Source: Paenibacillus sp. J23TS9 (GTDB lineage: Bacteria; Bacillota; Bacilli; Paenibacillales; Paenibacillaceae). From it: DNA of 64,000 nt. Of the stretch, positions 54,903 to 63,902 are shown one piece after another. Made by a program: the position numbers and the translations under genes. The stretch is from contig NZ_BOSG01000001.1 of NCBI RefSeq assembly GCF_018403225.1, positions 620,001 through 684,000 on the forward strand, in the 5' to 3' direction. Each line of letters opens with the position of its first letter. The stretch's first letter is position 1. The notes beneath the pieces were generated by a model. It made no database searches and was not told the origin of the DNA. It worked only from the letters and a program-made list of their open reading frames with translations.

Positions 54903-55643
54903 ATGGAAAGATTACAGAAAATTTTAGCACAGGCAGGTATCGCATCTAGACGCAAATGCGAGGAATTGATACTGGCCGGCAAGGTGGAAGTTAACGGGGA
55001 AACCGTTACTGCGCTTGGAACAAAGGCGGACCCCGAACAAGATATCATCACGGTGGCAGGCAAGCCGATCAGAAATGAAAACAAGATTTACATTATGCTG
55101 AACAAACCCAAAGGCGTCATTACAAGTGCATCGGACCCTGCCGGACGCAAGATTGTTACGGATTATGTAAAAGGCATCAAGGAACGGATCTATCCGGTAG
55201 GACGTCTGGATTACGACACAGAGGGACTTCTGCTGCTGACAAATGATGGCGAATTTGCGAATATGCTGACGCATCCGAAGCATCATGTGCCCAAAACATA
55301 TCTCGCGACCGTAGAGGGTATTCCTCACGGCAGCGAGCTGGACAAGCTGCGCGCGGGAATTAAGCTGGAGGACGGTATGACTTCCCCTGCAGAAGTCGAA
55401 TATAAGGATATCGATACCGAGAAAAAAGAGGCTGTAATCAGCATTACGATTCATGAAGGCAGAAACCGTCAGGTGCGCCGGATGTTCGAAGCGATTTCCC
55501 ATAAAGTCATCCGTCTGAAGCGGATTTCGTTCGGTGATTTGCTGCTCCAGAATCTGAAGCGCGGACTCTATCGTCATTTAACGAAGGATGAAATAGAGAG
55601 CCTGAAGAATATGGCTATATCCGGAAAACAGGGTAAAAAATAG
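54903..55643 (+). CDS. rluB: 23S rRNA pseudouridine synthase B
   Basis: A 246-residue protein with an N-terminal S4 domain (RLQKILAQAGIASRRKCEEL) and the catalytic segment VGRLDYDTEGLLLLTNDGEF, where Asp in RLDYDTEG forms the pseudouridine. IHEGRNRQVRRMFEAISHKV is the second family motif. It modifies 23S rRNA and is usually followed by resA, as here. Confidence 0.95.
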   Translation: MERLQKILAQAGIASRRKCEELILAGKVEVNGETVTALGTKADPEQDIITVAGKPIRNENKIYIMLNKPKGVITSASDPAGRKIVTDYVKGIKERIYPVGRLDYDTEGLLLLTNDGEFANMLTHPKHHVPKTYLATVEGIPHGSELDKLRAGIKLEDGMTSPAEVEYKDIDTEKKEAVISITIHEGRNRQVRRMFEAISHKVIRLKRISFGDLLLQNLKRGLYRHLTKDEIESLKNMAISGKQGKK

Positions 55644-55699
55644 CTCGGAAGGTCACACAATATTCATAACCAGCCTCCACAAATATGACATGTTTTCGA

Positions 55700-55705
55700 T
55701 ATAAT
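55700..55705 (+). promoter_or_regulatory. Candidate -10 element of resABC
   Basis: TATAAT lies 67 bases before the resA ATG. No convincing -35 is found 17 bases upstream (CCACAA), as expected for a promoter that needs an activator such as ResD. Confidence 0.4.
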
Positions 55706-55772
55706 TGTTCATAGGATGTTCAAAACCTGCGATGGAAAACATGAGATTTGTCATAGTAAAGGAGCATTTGGC

Positions 55773-56297
55773 ATGGGTAAATCAAGGAAGAAAATTCAGA
55801 TAATTATCCTGCTTTTGATCGTTGTTCTGGGCGGATATGCCATTGTTTCGCAAGTGTCTGGTTCGGGCGGCAAGCCTACGGAAGGCAGCAAAGCGCCGAA
55901 TTTCGACCTTCTCGGTCTGGATGGCAAGGCTCATAAGCTGGATGAATACAAGGGAAAGGCTATGGTTCTTAATTTTTGGGGAACCTGGTGCGGACCTTGT
56001 GTGAAAGAAATGCCGGCTCTGCAGGCACAATGGGAAAAATGGAAGGATCAAGACGTGGTTGTGGTCGGAATTAATGCCGGTGAGGACAAGATGGCTGTCG
56101 AAAATTTCGTGAATAGTGTTAACGTGAATTTCCCGATTCTTCTTGATCCGAATAAGGATGCTATCGCAAAATACGGCATTTCGCCGTTGCCTACCACCCT
56201 TTTTGTGTCCAAGGACGGGAAAATTAACAAGATTCATCTCGGTCAACTGGATTTGGCCACCCTCGACAAACAAATTGCAGAGCTGGTGAAATCGTAA
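55773..56297 (+). CDS. resA: Thiol-disulfide oxidoreductase ResA
   Basis: A 174-residue protein from the ATG at 55773 with AAAGGAG upstream. An N-terminal membrane anchor (IQIIILLLIVVLGGYAIV) precedes a thioredoxin fold with the active site WGTWCGPC (Cys73, Cys76). It reduces apocytochrome c outside the membrane before heme attachment. The stop overlaps the resB start. Confidence 0.93.
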   Translation: MGKSRKKIQIIILLLIVVLGGYAIVSQVSGSGGKPTEGSKAPNFDLLGLDGKAHKLDEYKGKAMVLNFWGTWCGPCVKEMPALQAQWEKWKDQDVVVVGINAGEDKMAVENFVNSVNVNFPILLDPNKDAIAKYGISPLPTTLFVSKDGKINKIHLGQLDLATLDKQIAELVKS

Positions 56298-57988
56298 TGT
56301 TACAAGAAGTAATCGCTTTTAAAAACACAAAATGCGAGTGCGGACACCAGAATCCGGTGGGCACCGTACTTTGCGAGGCCTGTGGCAGACCGCTTGAAGA
56401 AGAGGACCGTGAGTCTACCGAAGTTCTGGAAATGCGTTATGACGGAATGGCGCGCAGATCGCAGCGCGTCAATCCGAATTTCATTGACCGCATTTGGAAC
56501 TTCTTTTCTTCTGTCAAAATAGCAGTATACATGATCATCCTGACGCTGATCGGTTCGATGCTCGGTTCGATATTTCCTCAGGAAAGCACTTTCCTGAACG
56601 TCGATCCTTCGACCTATTACAAGGATACCTATGGAACCTGGGGCCTGGTCTATTACAAGCTTGGATTGACACATACTTATGAATCCTGGTGGTTTATTCT
56701 GCTGCTCGTGATGATTGGCGCATCGCTGATTATATGCAGCTTGGACCGGGTTCTCCCGCTTTATAAAGCACTTACCAAACAAAGAATACTTAAGCACATG
56801 CAGTTTTTGACACGACAGAGGGTTGTTTATCAGGGCCCGGTTGGAGGTACAGTTGAGGATTGGATGAAGCAGGTGTCAGCCCCGATCAAAAAGAAGGGCT
56901 ATCGTGTGTACACAGACGGAAACGCTCTCTTGGCGGAAAAATACCGCTTTAGCCGCTGGGGCCCTTATGTTATTCACATCGGCCTCATCATCTTTTTGCT
57001 TGCCGTTCTGGCACGTGGTTTGCCTGGACTGAAAATGGACCAGCATATTCCTTTTCCCGAAGGGGAAATCAAACACATACCGGATACTTCGTTTTATCTG
57101 AAAAACGAGAAGTTCACAGTCGAGTATTATACGCAGGAGGAAATGCCGGAGGAGTTCCGCAATAAAGGCAAGACTCTTCCCAAGCTGTTTAATACCCAAG
57201 CTACATTGTATCAATGCACTGCCGATTGTGATGATCCGACCAAAGAACCAAAGCTTGAAGAAGTGACAAAGCATAATATTCAGGTGAATGATCCTTTGGA
57301 CTACAAGGGCCTGATGGCATACCAGTTTGACTATGACATGACTCCGATATTGCGAGCGGTGAGTCCATCTTTGGTAGATGTCAAGACGGGCCAAGACTTC
57401 GGGAAATTCAAGCTGGATATCAGAAATCCGCAACGCAACTATACGGTTGGCGACTATTCGCTTGAATTGAAAGAAAAGTACAATGACTTTGGTCTTGATG
57501 AAAATGGCAAGCCTGTCACGAAAACTCCGAATCCAAATGCGCCGGCATTTCTTTTCCTGATTAAAGGTCCGGATCTGCCAGCTGCGGGTGTGCAGTATAT
57601 CTATTTTCCGAAAGAAATTGATAAAGAGCGTTTTCAGCAAGATGCCATCAACACCAAGCTGAATGGAGGAAGTGCTCCACTCATGCTTGACGTGAAGGGT
57701 ATGGAAAATGTCGATTTCTCTTTATCTACCTCATACTTGAATATTCGCGTGGATAAGGTAATGCCGTTTATCTGGATCGGCGCCAGCATCGTGATGCTTG
57801 GCCTCGTGCTGGGATTCTACTGGCAGCACCGCCGGATCTGGCTGCGGATTGATGACGGTATGTTGACACTCGGAGCACACACCAATAAAAACTGGTTCGG
57901 CATACGCCGGGAGATCTCGGCCATTCTGAAAAAAATGAATCTGGATGTGGACGAAAAGTCCATGGATAACGGAGGAAAAAACGCATGA
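56297..57988 (+). CDS. resB: Cytochrome c biogenesis protein ResB
   Basis: A 563-residue membrane protein. Residues 8-32 form a zinc-ribbon-like unit (KCECGHQNPVGTVLCEACGR). Membrane helices follow (VKIAVYMIILTLIGSMLGS and others), with a large external domain between about 245 and 480 and a last helix near 500. Together with ResC it delivers heme to apocytochrome. It overlaps resC by four bases. Confidence 0.93.
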   Translation: MLQEVIAFKNTKCECGHQNPVGTVLCEACGRPLEEEDRESTEVLEMRYDGMARRSQRVNPNFIDRIWNFFSSVKIAVYMIILTLIGSMLGSIFPQESTFLNVDPSTYYKDTYGTWGLVYYKLGLTHTYESWWFILLLVMIGASLIICSLDRVLPLYKALTKQRILKHMQFLTRQRVVYQGPVGGTVEDWMKQVSAPIKKKGYRVYTDGNALLAEKYRFSRWGPYVIHIGLIIFLLAVLARGLPGLKMDQHIPFPEGEIKHIPDTSFYLKNEKFTVEYYTQEEMPEEFRNKGKTLPKLFNTQATLYQCTADCDDPTKEPKLEEVTKHNIQVNDPLDYKGLMAYQFDYDMTPILRAVSPSLVDVKTGQDFGKFKLDIRNPQRNYTVGDYSLELKEKYNDFGLDENGKPVTKTPNPNAPAFLFLIKGPDLPAAGVQYIYFPKEIDKERFQQDAINTKLNGGSAPLMLDVKGMENVDFSLSTSYLNIRVDKVMPFIWIGASIVMLGLVLGFYWQHRRIWLRIDDGMLTLGAHTNKNWFGIRREISAILKKMNLDVDEKSMDNGGKNA

Positions 57989-59244
57989 AGTTATTGGATT
58001 TCAGCAGCAATATGTTTGTCGTTGCATTCTTCCTTTACTGCGCGGCATTTATATTATTCGCCGTTGCTCTGATGGGCCGCAGGTGGAGCAATCGCGACCC
58101 TGAAGCACATATGAAAAAATGGGGGGGGATCGCCTTTCTGGGTTCGTCCCTGGGTCTGATCTTCCACCTGATATTTTTCGTGACCCGCTGGATTGGCGGC
58201 GAACATATACCGGTTAGTAACATGTATGAATTTATGTCATTCCTGTCGATGATGGTTATGGTCGCGTTTACGGTCGTATACCTGATTTACAGAAAGACAT
58301 TGCTTGGCTTGTTCGCCGTACCGATTACCATCATTATTATGGCATATGCTGCGGTGTTCCCGCAGGAAGTGCAGCCGCTGATTCCATCGCTGCAATCCTA
58401 CTGGCTCAAGATTCACGTTACTTTAGCTGCAGCGGGTGAGTCCTTCTTCGCCATCGGCTTTGCAGCCGGATTTATGTACTTGATTCGCACGGTTGATTTT
58501 AAGAGTAAAGAGAAGAAAGCGAAGAAACAGCAGCGCTGGGTGGAAGTTATTTTCTTTTCAATCATCCTTGTTATATCCTTTATAGCTACTGTATTTATTT
58601 TCCGCTCAGCCGGTTATGAGTCGGTGTTTACCCAAACGAAAGTAACGGGCCAAGTAGGGGCACAAACAACGATTACCGAGAAGGTATCCTATAAACTGCC
58701 GCCGATCGTTGCACCGTATCACAGCAAGATCGAAAGCTATGAGCCATTCCTGGGCATGAGCAAGCCGTTGTTTAATGCTCCATCCTGGATGAACGGGGTA
58801 AATGCCGGACGTAAATTCAACACGATTATCTGGTCCGTTCTCACCGGCCTCATTCTTTACGGTATTCTGCGTCTGATCGTCCGCAAGCCGCTTGGCCGTG
58901 CCGCTTCTCCTTTAATGGATGGCATTGATGCAGACGATTTGGATGAGATCAGCTACCGCGCCATTGCGATTGGTTTCCCGATTTTCACTTTAGGTGCTCT
59001 CATCTTTGCGATGATTTGGGCACAAATTGCCTGGGGTATCTTCTGGAGCTGGGATCCGAAAGAGGTATGGGCGCTCATCTGTTGGCTGTTCTACAGTGCT
59101 TATCTGCATCTCAGACTTTCCCGCGGCTGGCAGGGCAGCAATTCGGCCTGGCTCGCGGTTATCGGCTTCCTTGTAGTTATGTTCACCCTGGTCGGGGTAA
59201 ACCTGGTTATTGCAGGTTTGCATTCCTATGCAGGTGTTGAATAA
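57985..59244 (+). CDS. resC: Cytochrome c biogenesis protein ResC (CcsB-type)
   Basis: A 419-residue polytopic protein with the heme-handling WWD motif WAQIAWGIFWSWDPKEVWAL. Several membrane helices are seen, with a large outside loop about 215-285. His residues near 55 (LIFHLIFFVTRW) and in the last third are likely heme ligands. With ResB it is the system II synthetase. Confidence 0.93.
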   Translation: MKLLDFSSNMFVVAFFLYCAAFILFAVALMGRRWSNRDPEAHMKKWGGIAFLGSSLGLIFHLIFFVTRWIGGEHIPVSNMYEFMSFLSMMVMVAFTVVYLIYRKTLLGLFAVPITIIIMAYAAVFPQEVQPLIPSLQSYWLKIHVTLAAAGESFFAIGFAAGFMYLIRTVDFKSKEKKAKKQQRWVEVIFFSIILVISFIATVFIFRSAGYESVFTQTKVTGQVGAQTTITEKVSYKLPPIVAPYHSKIESYEPFLGMSKPLFNAPSWMNGVNAGRKFNTIIWSVLTGLILYGILRLIVRKPLGRAASPLMDGIDADDLDEISYRAIAIGFPIFTLGALIFAMIWAQIAWGIFWSWDPKEVWALICWLFYSAYLHLRLSRGWQGSNSAWLAVIGFLVVMFTLVGVNLVIAGLHSYAGVE

Positions 59245-59297
59245 CATTCATTAATCGACAAAAACCATCATAAAGAGAATCCGTTTCGCATTTGATG

Positions 59298-59327
59298 TTG
59301 AATGTTGAAGCGGATTTTCGCTATAAT
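59298..59327 (+). promoter_or_regulatory. Promoter of resDE
   Basis: TTGAAT (59298-59303), spacer 18, TATAAT (59322-59327). AATCCG (59279 onward) and CGGATT (59311-59316) can pair as a hairpin after resC, so resDE can be transcribed separately from resABC. Confidence 0.6.
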
Positions 59328-59382
59328 TGTCCTTTGAGAGCAAGTGGAAGATCTTCGTATGAACATAAAGGGGTTGTTGTCT

Positions 59383-60099
59383 ATGTCAGAGCACGGAAAT
59401 CGAATACTGGTTGTGGACGATGAAGAACGGATTCGACGTTTGCTTAAAATGTATTTGGAAAAAGAAGGTTATGAAGTGGAAGAAGCGGAAGATGGAGAAA
59501 CTGCGCTGCGCAAAGCTTCGAATCAAGATTATGGTCTTATTCTGCTGGATTTGATGCTGCCAGGAATGGATGGCATGGAGGTCTGCACCCGTTTAAGACA
59601 ATTAAAATCAACACCGATCCTGATGCTGACGGCCAAGGGCGAGGAAATCAACCGTGTTCAAGGGTTTGAAGTCGGAGCGGATGATTACGTTGTTAAGCCG
59701 TTTAGTCCCCGGGAAGTTATATATCGTGTAAAGGCGATCCTGAGACGTTCCTCAGCCACGGCGTATTTGTCGAAGGATAGTAATTCCAGCAATAATATCG
59801 TATTTCCTTACCTTGTCATTGAACATGACGCACACCGGGTAACCGCAAGCGGACATGAAGTCAGTTTGACACCGAAAGAATACGAGCTTCTGCATTATCT
59901 CGCAGTTTCACCTGATAAGGTATTTTCAAGAGAAGAGCTGCTGAAGGATGTGTGGAATTACGAGTTCTTCGGTGATCTGCGTACCGTGGATACGCATGTC
60001 AAAAGATTAAGGGAAAAGCTGAATAAAGTATCTCCGGAGTCGGCTGCCATGATTACAACCGTATGGGGAGTCGGTTATAAGTTAGAGGTGCCAAAGTAA
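59383..60099 (+). CDS. resD: Response regulator ResD
   Basis: A 238-residue OmpR-type regulator from the ATG at 59383 (AAGGGG upstream; in-frame starts at 59344 and 59359 exist). The receiver has RILVVDDEERIRRLLKMYLE and the phosphoacceptor Asp56 in LILLDLMLPG; the C-terminal winged helix has HDAHRVTASGHEVSLTPKEY and DVWNYEFFGDLRTVDTHVKR. It responds to oxygen limitation and controls respiration genes. Nearly equal in length to B. subtilis ResD. Confidence 0.94.
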   Translation: MSEHGNRILVVDDEERIRRLLKMYLEKEGYEVEEAEDGETALRKASNQDYGLILLDLMLPGMDGMEVCTRLRQLKSTPILMLTAKGEEINRVQGFEVGADDYVVKPFSPREVIYRVKAILRRSSATAYLSKDSNSSNNIVFPYLVIEHDAHRVTASGHEVSLTPKEYELLHYLAVSPDKVFSREELLKDVWNYEFFGDLRTVDTHVKRLREKLNKVSPESAAMITTVWGVGYKLEVPK

Positions 60100-60100
60100 C

Positions 60101-61543
60101 GTGAACTTCTGGACATCTCTGGTCGGTAAATTGTGGGCAACGATCATATGCCTGGTGGCATGTATTCTGATTATCATGGCCTTGTTCCTGCTTCCGTATA
60201 TCGATACCAATTTCTCGAACAATTCCGGAGACATTAAGCGTCTATTTACGTATACGGCGATCATCGGCTTTTCGATGACCACCTTTTTTGCGCTATTCCT
60301 TCTCACTAAAATTACTCAGCCTATGCAAAAACTGATCAGCGCAACAGAGGCGATCAGTAAAGGCGAGTATAGTACCCGTCTGTCCATCGTAACCAGCGAT
60401 GAGATTGGAAAGCTCGCTAATACGTTTAACCATATGGCTACTGAGCTTGAAGACAATATCCGCAATCTCAATCAGGAAAAAGAACACTTGGCTAGTGTAC
60501 TGCGAAGCATGAGTGATGCAGTGATTACGATTGACAATTCTGGCCATATTATTTTGACTAATCCACCGGCCCAGAAGCTGATTCCCAAGTGGAAGGATAT
60601 CGATTGGGATATGGATCAGTCAGAAGAGCTTGAAGGTCCATTCGAGGAAAAGGTGCCTAAACCGCTGCTGGATTTGTTTGAACGGATGCTTCAGGAAAGT
60701 GCGGATGTAAGTGCGGATGTGCATGTTAAGCAGGGGGTATGGTCTGTCCATATGGCTCCCCTGTATGCTGATAATGATATTCGCGGCGCTGTGGCAGTGC
60801 TCAGAGATATTACCGAACAGGTGAAGCTGGAGAAAATGCGACAGGATTTTGTGGCCAATGTGTCCCATGAAATCCGGACACCTCTTTCGATGATGCAGGG
60901 CTACAGTGAAGCTTTGCTTGATGGAATGGCTGCATCTCCGGAAGAGAGTGAGGAACTGATTCAGGTTATTCACGATGAATCCTTGCGGATGGGACGGCTG
61001 GTAAAGGATCTGCTTGATCTGGCTCGAATGGAGGCCGGGCATACGGATATACAGCGGAGCAGGCTGGATGTAAATGAGCTGCTCGAACGCGTATACCGTA
61101 AATTCTCCGTACGGGCGAAGGATAATGTAATCGAGCTATCTTACATTAAAAAGTCGGATGATCTCTTTTTGGAGGAGGCGGACGAAGATAAGCTGGAGCA
61201 GGTGCTCACAAATCTTCTGGACAACGCATTCCGCCATACACCTGAAGGCAAGCAGATCCGTATTGTAGCCGAACGGGTAGGAGAGGGACTTGCTACTGAT
61301 CTGCAGATAAAGATCGAAGATGAAGGTGCAGGAATCCCTCAGGAAGATATTCCGTTTGTATTTGAACGGTTTTATAAGGCAGATAAAGCCAGAGTGCGTG
61401 GAGGTTCCAATGGAACGGGGCTCGGGCTTGCCATCGTGAAAAGTATCGTAGAATCCCATTCCGGATCGATTCGGGTTACAAGCCAGCTTGGCGAAGGAAC
61501 CATATTCTCGATACGACTTCCTGTCGAAAGCCATAAATCTTGA
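60101..61543 (+). CDS. resE: Sensor histidine kinase ResE
   Basis: A 480-residue kinase starting at GTG behind GAGGTG. Two membrane segments near 8-30 and 48-68 flank a very short external loop (about 17 residues), followed by HAMP, PAS (DAVITIDNSGHIILTNPPAQ) and the H-box VSHEIRTPLS with His256. The ATPase has LTNLLDNAFRHTPEG and GLGLAIVKSIVE. B. subtilis ResE has about 589 residues with a longer extracellular domain, so sensing here probably relies on the cytoplasmic PAS. Confidence 0.93.
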   Translation: MNFWTSLVGKLWATIICLVACILIIMALFLLPYIDTNFSNNSGDIKRLFTYTAIIGFSMTTFFALFLLTKITQPMQKLISATEAISKGEYSTRLSIVTSDEIGKLANTFNHMATELEDNIRNLNQEKEHLASVLRSMSDAVITIDNSGHIILTNPPAQKLIPKWKDIDWDMDQSEELEGPFEEKVPKPLLDLFERMLQESADVSADVHVKQGVWSVHMAPLYADNDIRGAVAVLRDITEQVKLEKMRQDFVANVSHEIRTPLSMMQGYSEALLDGMAASPEESEELIQVIHDESLRMGRLVKDLLDLARMEAGHTDIQRSRLDVNELLERVYRKFSVRAKDNVIELSYIKKSDDLFLEEADEDKLEQVLTNLLDNAFRHTPEGKQIRIVAERVGEGLATDLQIKIEDEGAGIPQEDIPFVFERFYKADKARVRGGSNGTGLGLAIVKSIVESHSGSIRVTSQLGEGTIFSIRLPVESHKS

Positions 61544-61556
61544 TAGCATACCAAGA

Positions 61557-61582
61557 AACACCTCATTCTGGGGTGTTTTTTG
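61557..61582 (+). terminator. Terminator after resE
   Basis: AACACCTC pairs with GGGGTGTT (one G-T pair) around ATTCT, followed by T's. Confidence 0.72.
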
Positions 61583-61630
61583 TTGAAGTTGAAAGATTAA
61601 TCTTGTTCAACGTGGAACAATCGATGATGC

Positions 61631-61671
61631 CCAAAAAGCGCTTACCCTCTAATAGGGCATGCGCTTTTTGG
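61631..61671 (-). terminator. Terminator of serA (possibly bidirectional)
   Basis: CCAAAAAGCGC (61631-61641) and GCGCTTTTTGG (61661-61671) are perfectly complementary. Read leftward it ends the serA transcript; it may also catch rightward readthrough from resE. Confidence 0.75.
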
Positions 61672-61698
61672 TTATTTGATTTAATTTTGCGTGAATCG

Positions 61699-63288
61699 TT
61701 ACAGGGTAATTTCGATGGCACGGTTCAGTTCAGCAAGGGTTGTCAGCTGAACCAGCACATCTTTTTGGACAGCTTTGTCAACGGACAGAATCATAATGGC
61801 CGCGCCGCCGATGATCTTACGACCCACCTGCATGGAGGCGATGTTGACGTCGTTTTGGCCAAGAAGCGTACCGACACTGCCGATAATACCTGGCTTATCG
61901 TTATGGGAAATGAGAATTTGATGGCCTTCCGGTGCCATATCAACAGGGAATTTGTCAATTTGTACGATCCGTTCGCCATAACCGTTCAACAGGGTACCGG
62001 CAACCAGAGTTTCCTCATTGTTTTGTGTCTTCAGGGTGACTGTCAGCAAATTCGTGAAGCCCTTGGACTTCGAAGCTTGGGTCACAACCACGTTGATATC
62101 CCGCAATTTAGCGAGATGCATGCAATTGACGATGTTTACTTCGCTTCCAAGATGATGCGCAAGCACACCTTTCACAATATAACGTGTCAGTGGCAGTGTA
62201 TCCACATCCGACAGGTCGCCCGCATAGTCTACATGGATCTCATTGACAGCTTGGTTGGCAGCTTGTGCAGCAAAGCTGCCGAGCTTCTCACCGATTGAGA
62301 AGTAAGGCTGCAGACGGCTCATGACGCTTGCGGCTACCGGAGGCATGTTCACAGCGTTTTTAAACGGTTCGTTACGAAGGATATGAAGTACTTCCTCCGA
62401 TACGTCAATGGCCACGTTTTCCTGGGCTTCAACGGTCGAAGCGCCAAGGTGAGGTGTCACAATGATTTTTGGATTGGTAAGGAACGGATGATCCTTTTCC
62501 GGCGGCTCACTTTCAAATACGTCAAATGCTGCGCCAGCTACGATGCCTTCATTAATAGCTTCCACGAGAGCCGTTTCATCGATGATGCCACCACGTGCGC
62601 AGTTCACAATACGCATGCCCTTTTTCATGACTTCAAATTGCGGACGGGAGATCATATGATGTGTTTCAGGCGTCAGCGGCGTATGAACGGTCATGAAGTC
62701 TGCATTCCGAACGATGTCATCCACGGATGCCAGCTTGACTTCCATCTTTTCAGCACGCTCCTGAGTCAGGAAGGGATCGAACGCCAGGATGTTCATACCG
62801 AATGCTTTCGCACGCTTTGCTACTTCACTGCCGATCCGTCCCATACCCATGACGCCGAGAGTCTTATTGCGAAGTTCGACGCCCAGGAAGGATTTCCGGT
62901 CCCATACGCCACCAACCGTTTTGGCATAAGCCTGTGGAATATGCCGAGCCAGAGCCATCATCATGGCAAAGGTGTGCTCACAAGTGGTAATGGTATTGCC
63001 GTCAGGAGCATTAATAACGATGATTCCGCGCTTGGTAGCTGCCTCAAGATCAATGTTATCCACACCTACGCCGGCGCGGCCAACCACCTTGAGATTTGTA
63101 CCTGCTTCCATAATTTTTTCCGTGACACGTGTTTGGCTGCGGACGAGAAGGGCATCATACTCTCCGATAATGGCAACAAGCTCATCCTCTCCGAGTCCCG
63201 TCTTTTTCTCTACCAGGACATCGGCTGCATCCATCAGCTGCTGAATTCCCAGATCACTGATTGGATCCGATACTAACACTTTAAACAT
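61699..63288 (-). CDS. serA: D-3-phosphoglycerate dehydrogenase
   Basis: A 529-residue enzyme from the ATG at 63288, with AGGAGG upstream. Its features are VVGRAGVGVDNIDLEAATKR, the NAD fold LGVMGMGRIGSEVAKRAKAF, VNCARGGIIDETALVEAINE and TPHLGASTVEAQENVA with the catalytic His. The C-terminus has an ASB domain (QVNEIHVDYAGDL-like region) and an ACT domain (LISHNDKPGIIGSVGTLLGQ) for serine feedback. It starts serine synthesis. Confidence 0.95.
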   Translation of the reverse strand: MFKVLVSDPISDLGIQQLMDAADVLVEKKTGLGEDELVAIIGEYDALLVRSQTRVTEKIMEAGTNLKVVGRAGVGVDNIDLEAATKRGIIVINAPDGNTITTCEHTFAMMMALARHIPQAYAKTVGGVWDRKSFLGVELRNKTLGVMGMGRIGSEVAKRAKAFGMNILAFDPFLTQERAEKMEVKLASVDDIVRNADFMTVHTPLTPETHHMISRPQFEVMKKGMRIVNCARGGIIDETALVEAINEGIVAGAAFDVFESEPPEKDHPFLTNPKIIVTPHLGASTVEAQENVAIDVSEEVLHILRNEPFKNAVNMPPVAASVMSRLQPYFSIGEKLGSFAAQAANQAVNEIHVDYAGDLSDVDTLPLTRYIVKGVLAHHLGSEVNIVNCMHLAKLRDINVVVTQASKSKGFTNLLTVTLKTQNNEETLVAGTLLNGYGERIVQIDKFPVDMAPEGHQILISHNDKPGIIGSVGTLLGQNDVNIASMQVGRKIIGGAAIMILSVDKAVQKDVLVQLTTLAELNRAIEITL

Positions 63289-63498
63289 GGTTTCTTTCCT
63301 CCTCATTCTGTTGGAAAACATATATAATAGAGGGCTGTATTTCACAAAAAATACATTCCCGTAAAACCATACTCAGATGCTTTGTGGAAATATTGTATTC
63401 CCTGGGCAACGCGGTGCTGTATAAAAGAGTGAAGGTATGCTGTTACTCGGATTCCGCCCGCAACTTGGGAGAACAACGGACAAATGGCTTAATATAAC

Positions 63499-63770
63499 AA
63501 AAAAACCCTCAATCCGCACACTACTTGCGTAGTAAGGGACGAGAGTTGTTCGTGGTACCACCCTAATTCACCACCGGATATTGCATCCGGCAGCCTCAGA
63601 GGCCTTCTAAAGACCTGATTTGATAACGGAAATGACCCGGTCGCACCTACTGTAATGTTCAATGCAACTTCTCTGGAACGCTAAGACGGCTTGACTGTCA
63701 CCGGTTTGCACCAACCACCGGCTCTCTGAAGACTTTCAAGGGTCTTTTTTCCTTCATCGGTTTTAACTCG
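63499..63770 (-). promoter_or_regulatory. T-box leader of serA
   Basis: Read leftward, the leader holds the T-box core AGGGTGGTACCACG (63551-63564) and, before it, stem I with the AGAGAG bulge and GGTTGGTGCAA apex (around 63700-63720). A terminator with ACTAC-GCAA-GTAGT and a T run (63499-63505) follows. The stem I 3' strand after GTCT contains AGC and TCC, both serine codons; either could be the specifier. Uncharged tRNA-Ser would stabilise the antiterminator and raise serA expression. The rest of the leader (63289-63498) shows no gene. Confidence 0.9.
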
Positions 63771-63783
63771 TTAATTTTTTCAT

Positions 63784-63813
63784 AATGTATCACGGCCCCG
63801 TGATGGCTGTCAA
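63784..63813 (-). promoter_or_regulatory. serA promoter
   Basis: Read leftward, TTGACA (63813-63808), an 18-base spacer and TACATT (63789-63784). It lies immediately upstream of the T-box leader. Confidence 0.65.
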
Positions 63814-63902
63814 TAGGGAATCTTGGCTCCTTGAATCTTCTGCGCTAAATCTGCTATGATTTTTATGATATTATTTGACGTTTTCCTGTGGGCATTGTCG
63901 CT

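Noticed and set aside
61540..63276. Two long rightward frames opposite serA (61540-62298, 62383-63276)
   Set aside because: They are antisense shadows of serA: no ribosome sites, and their translations match no family while serA is unambiguous.
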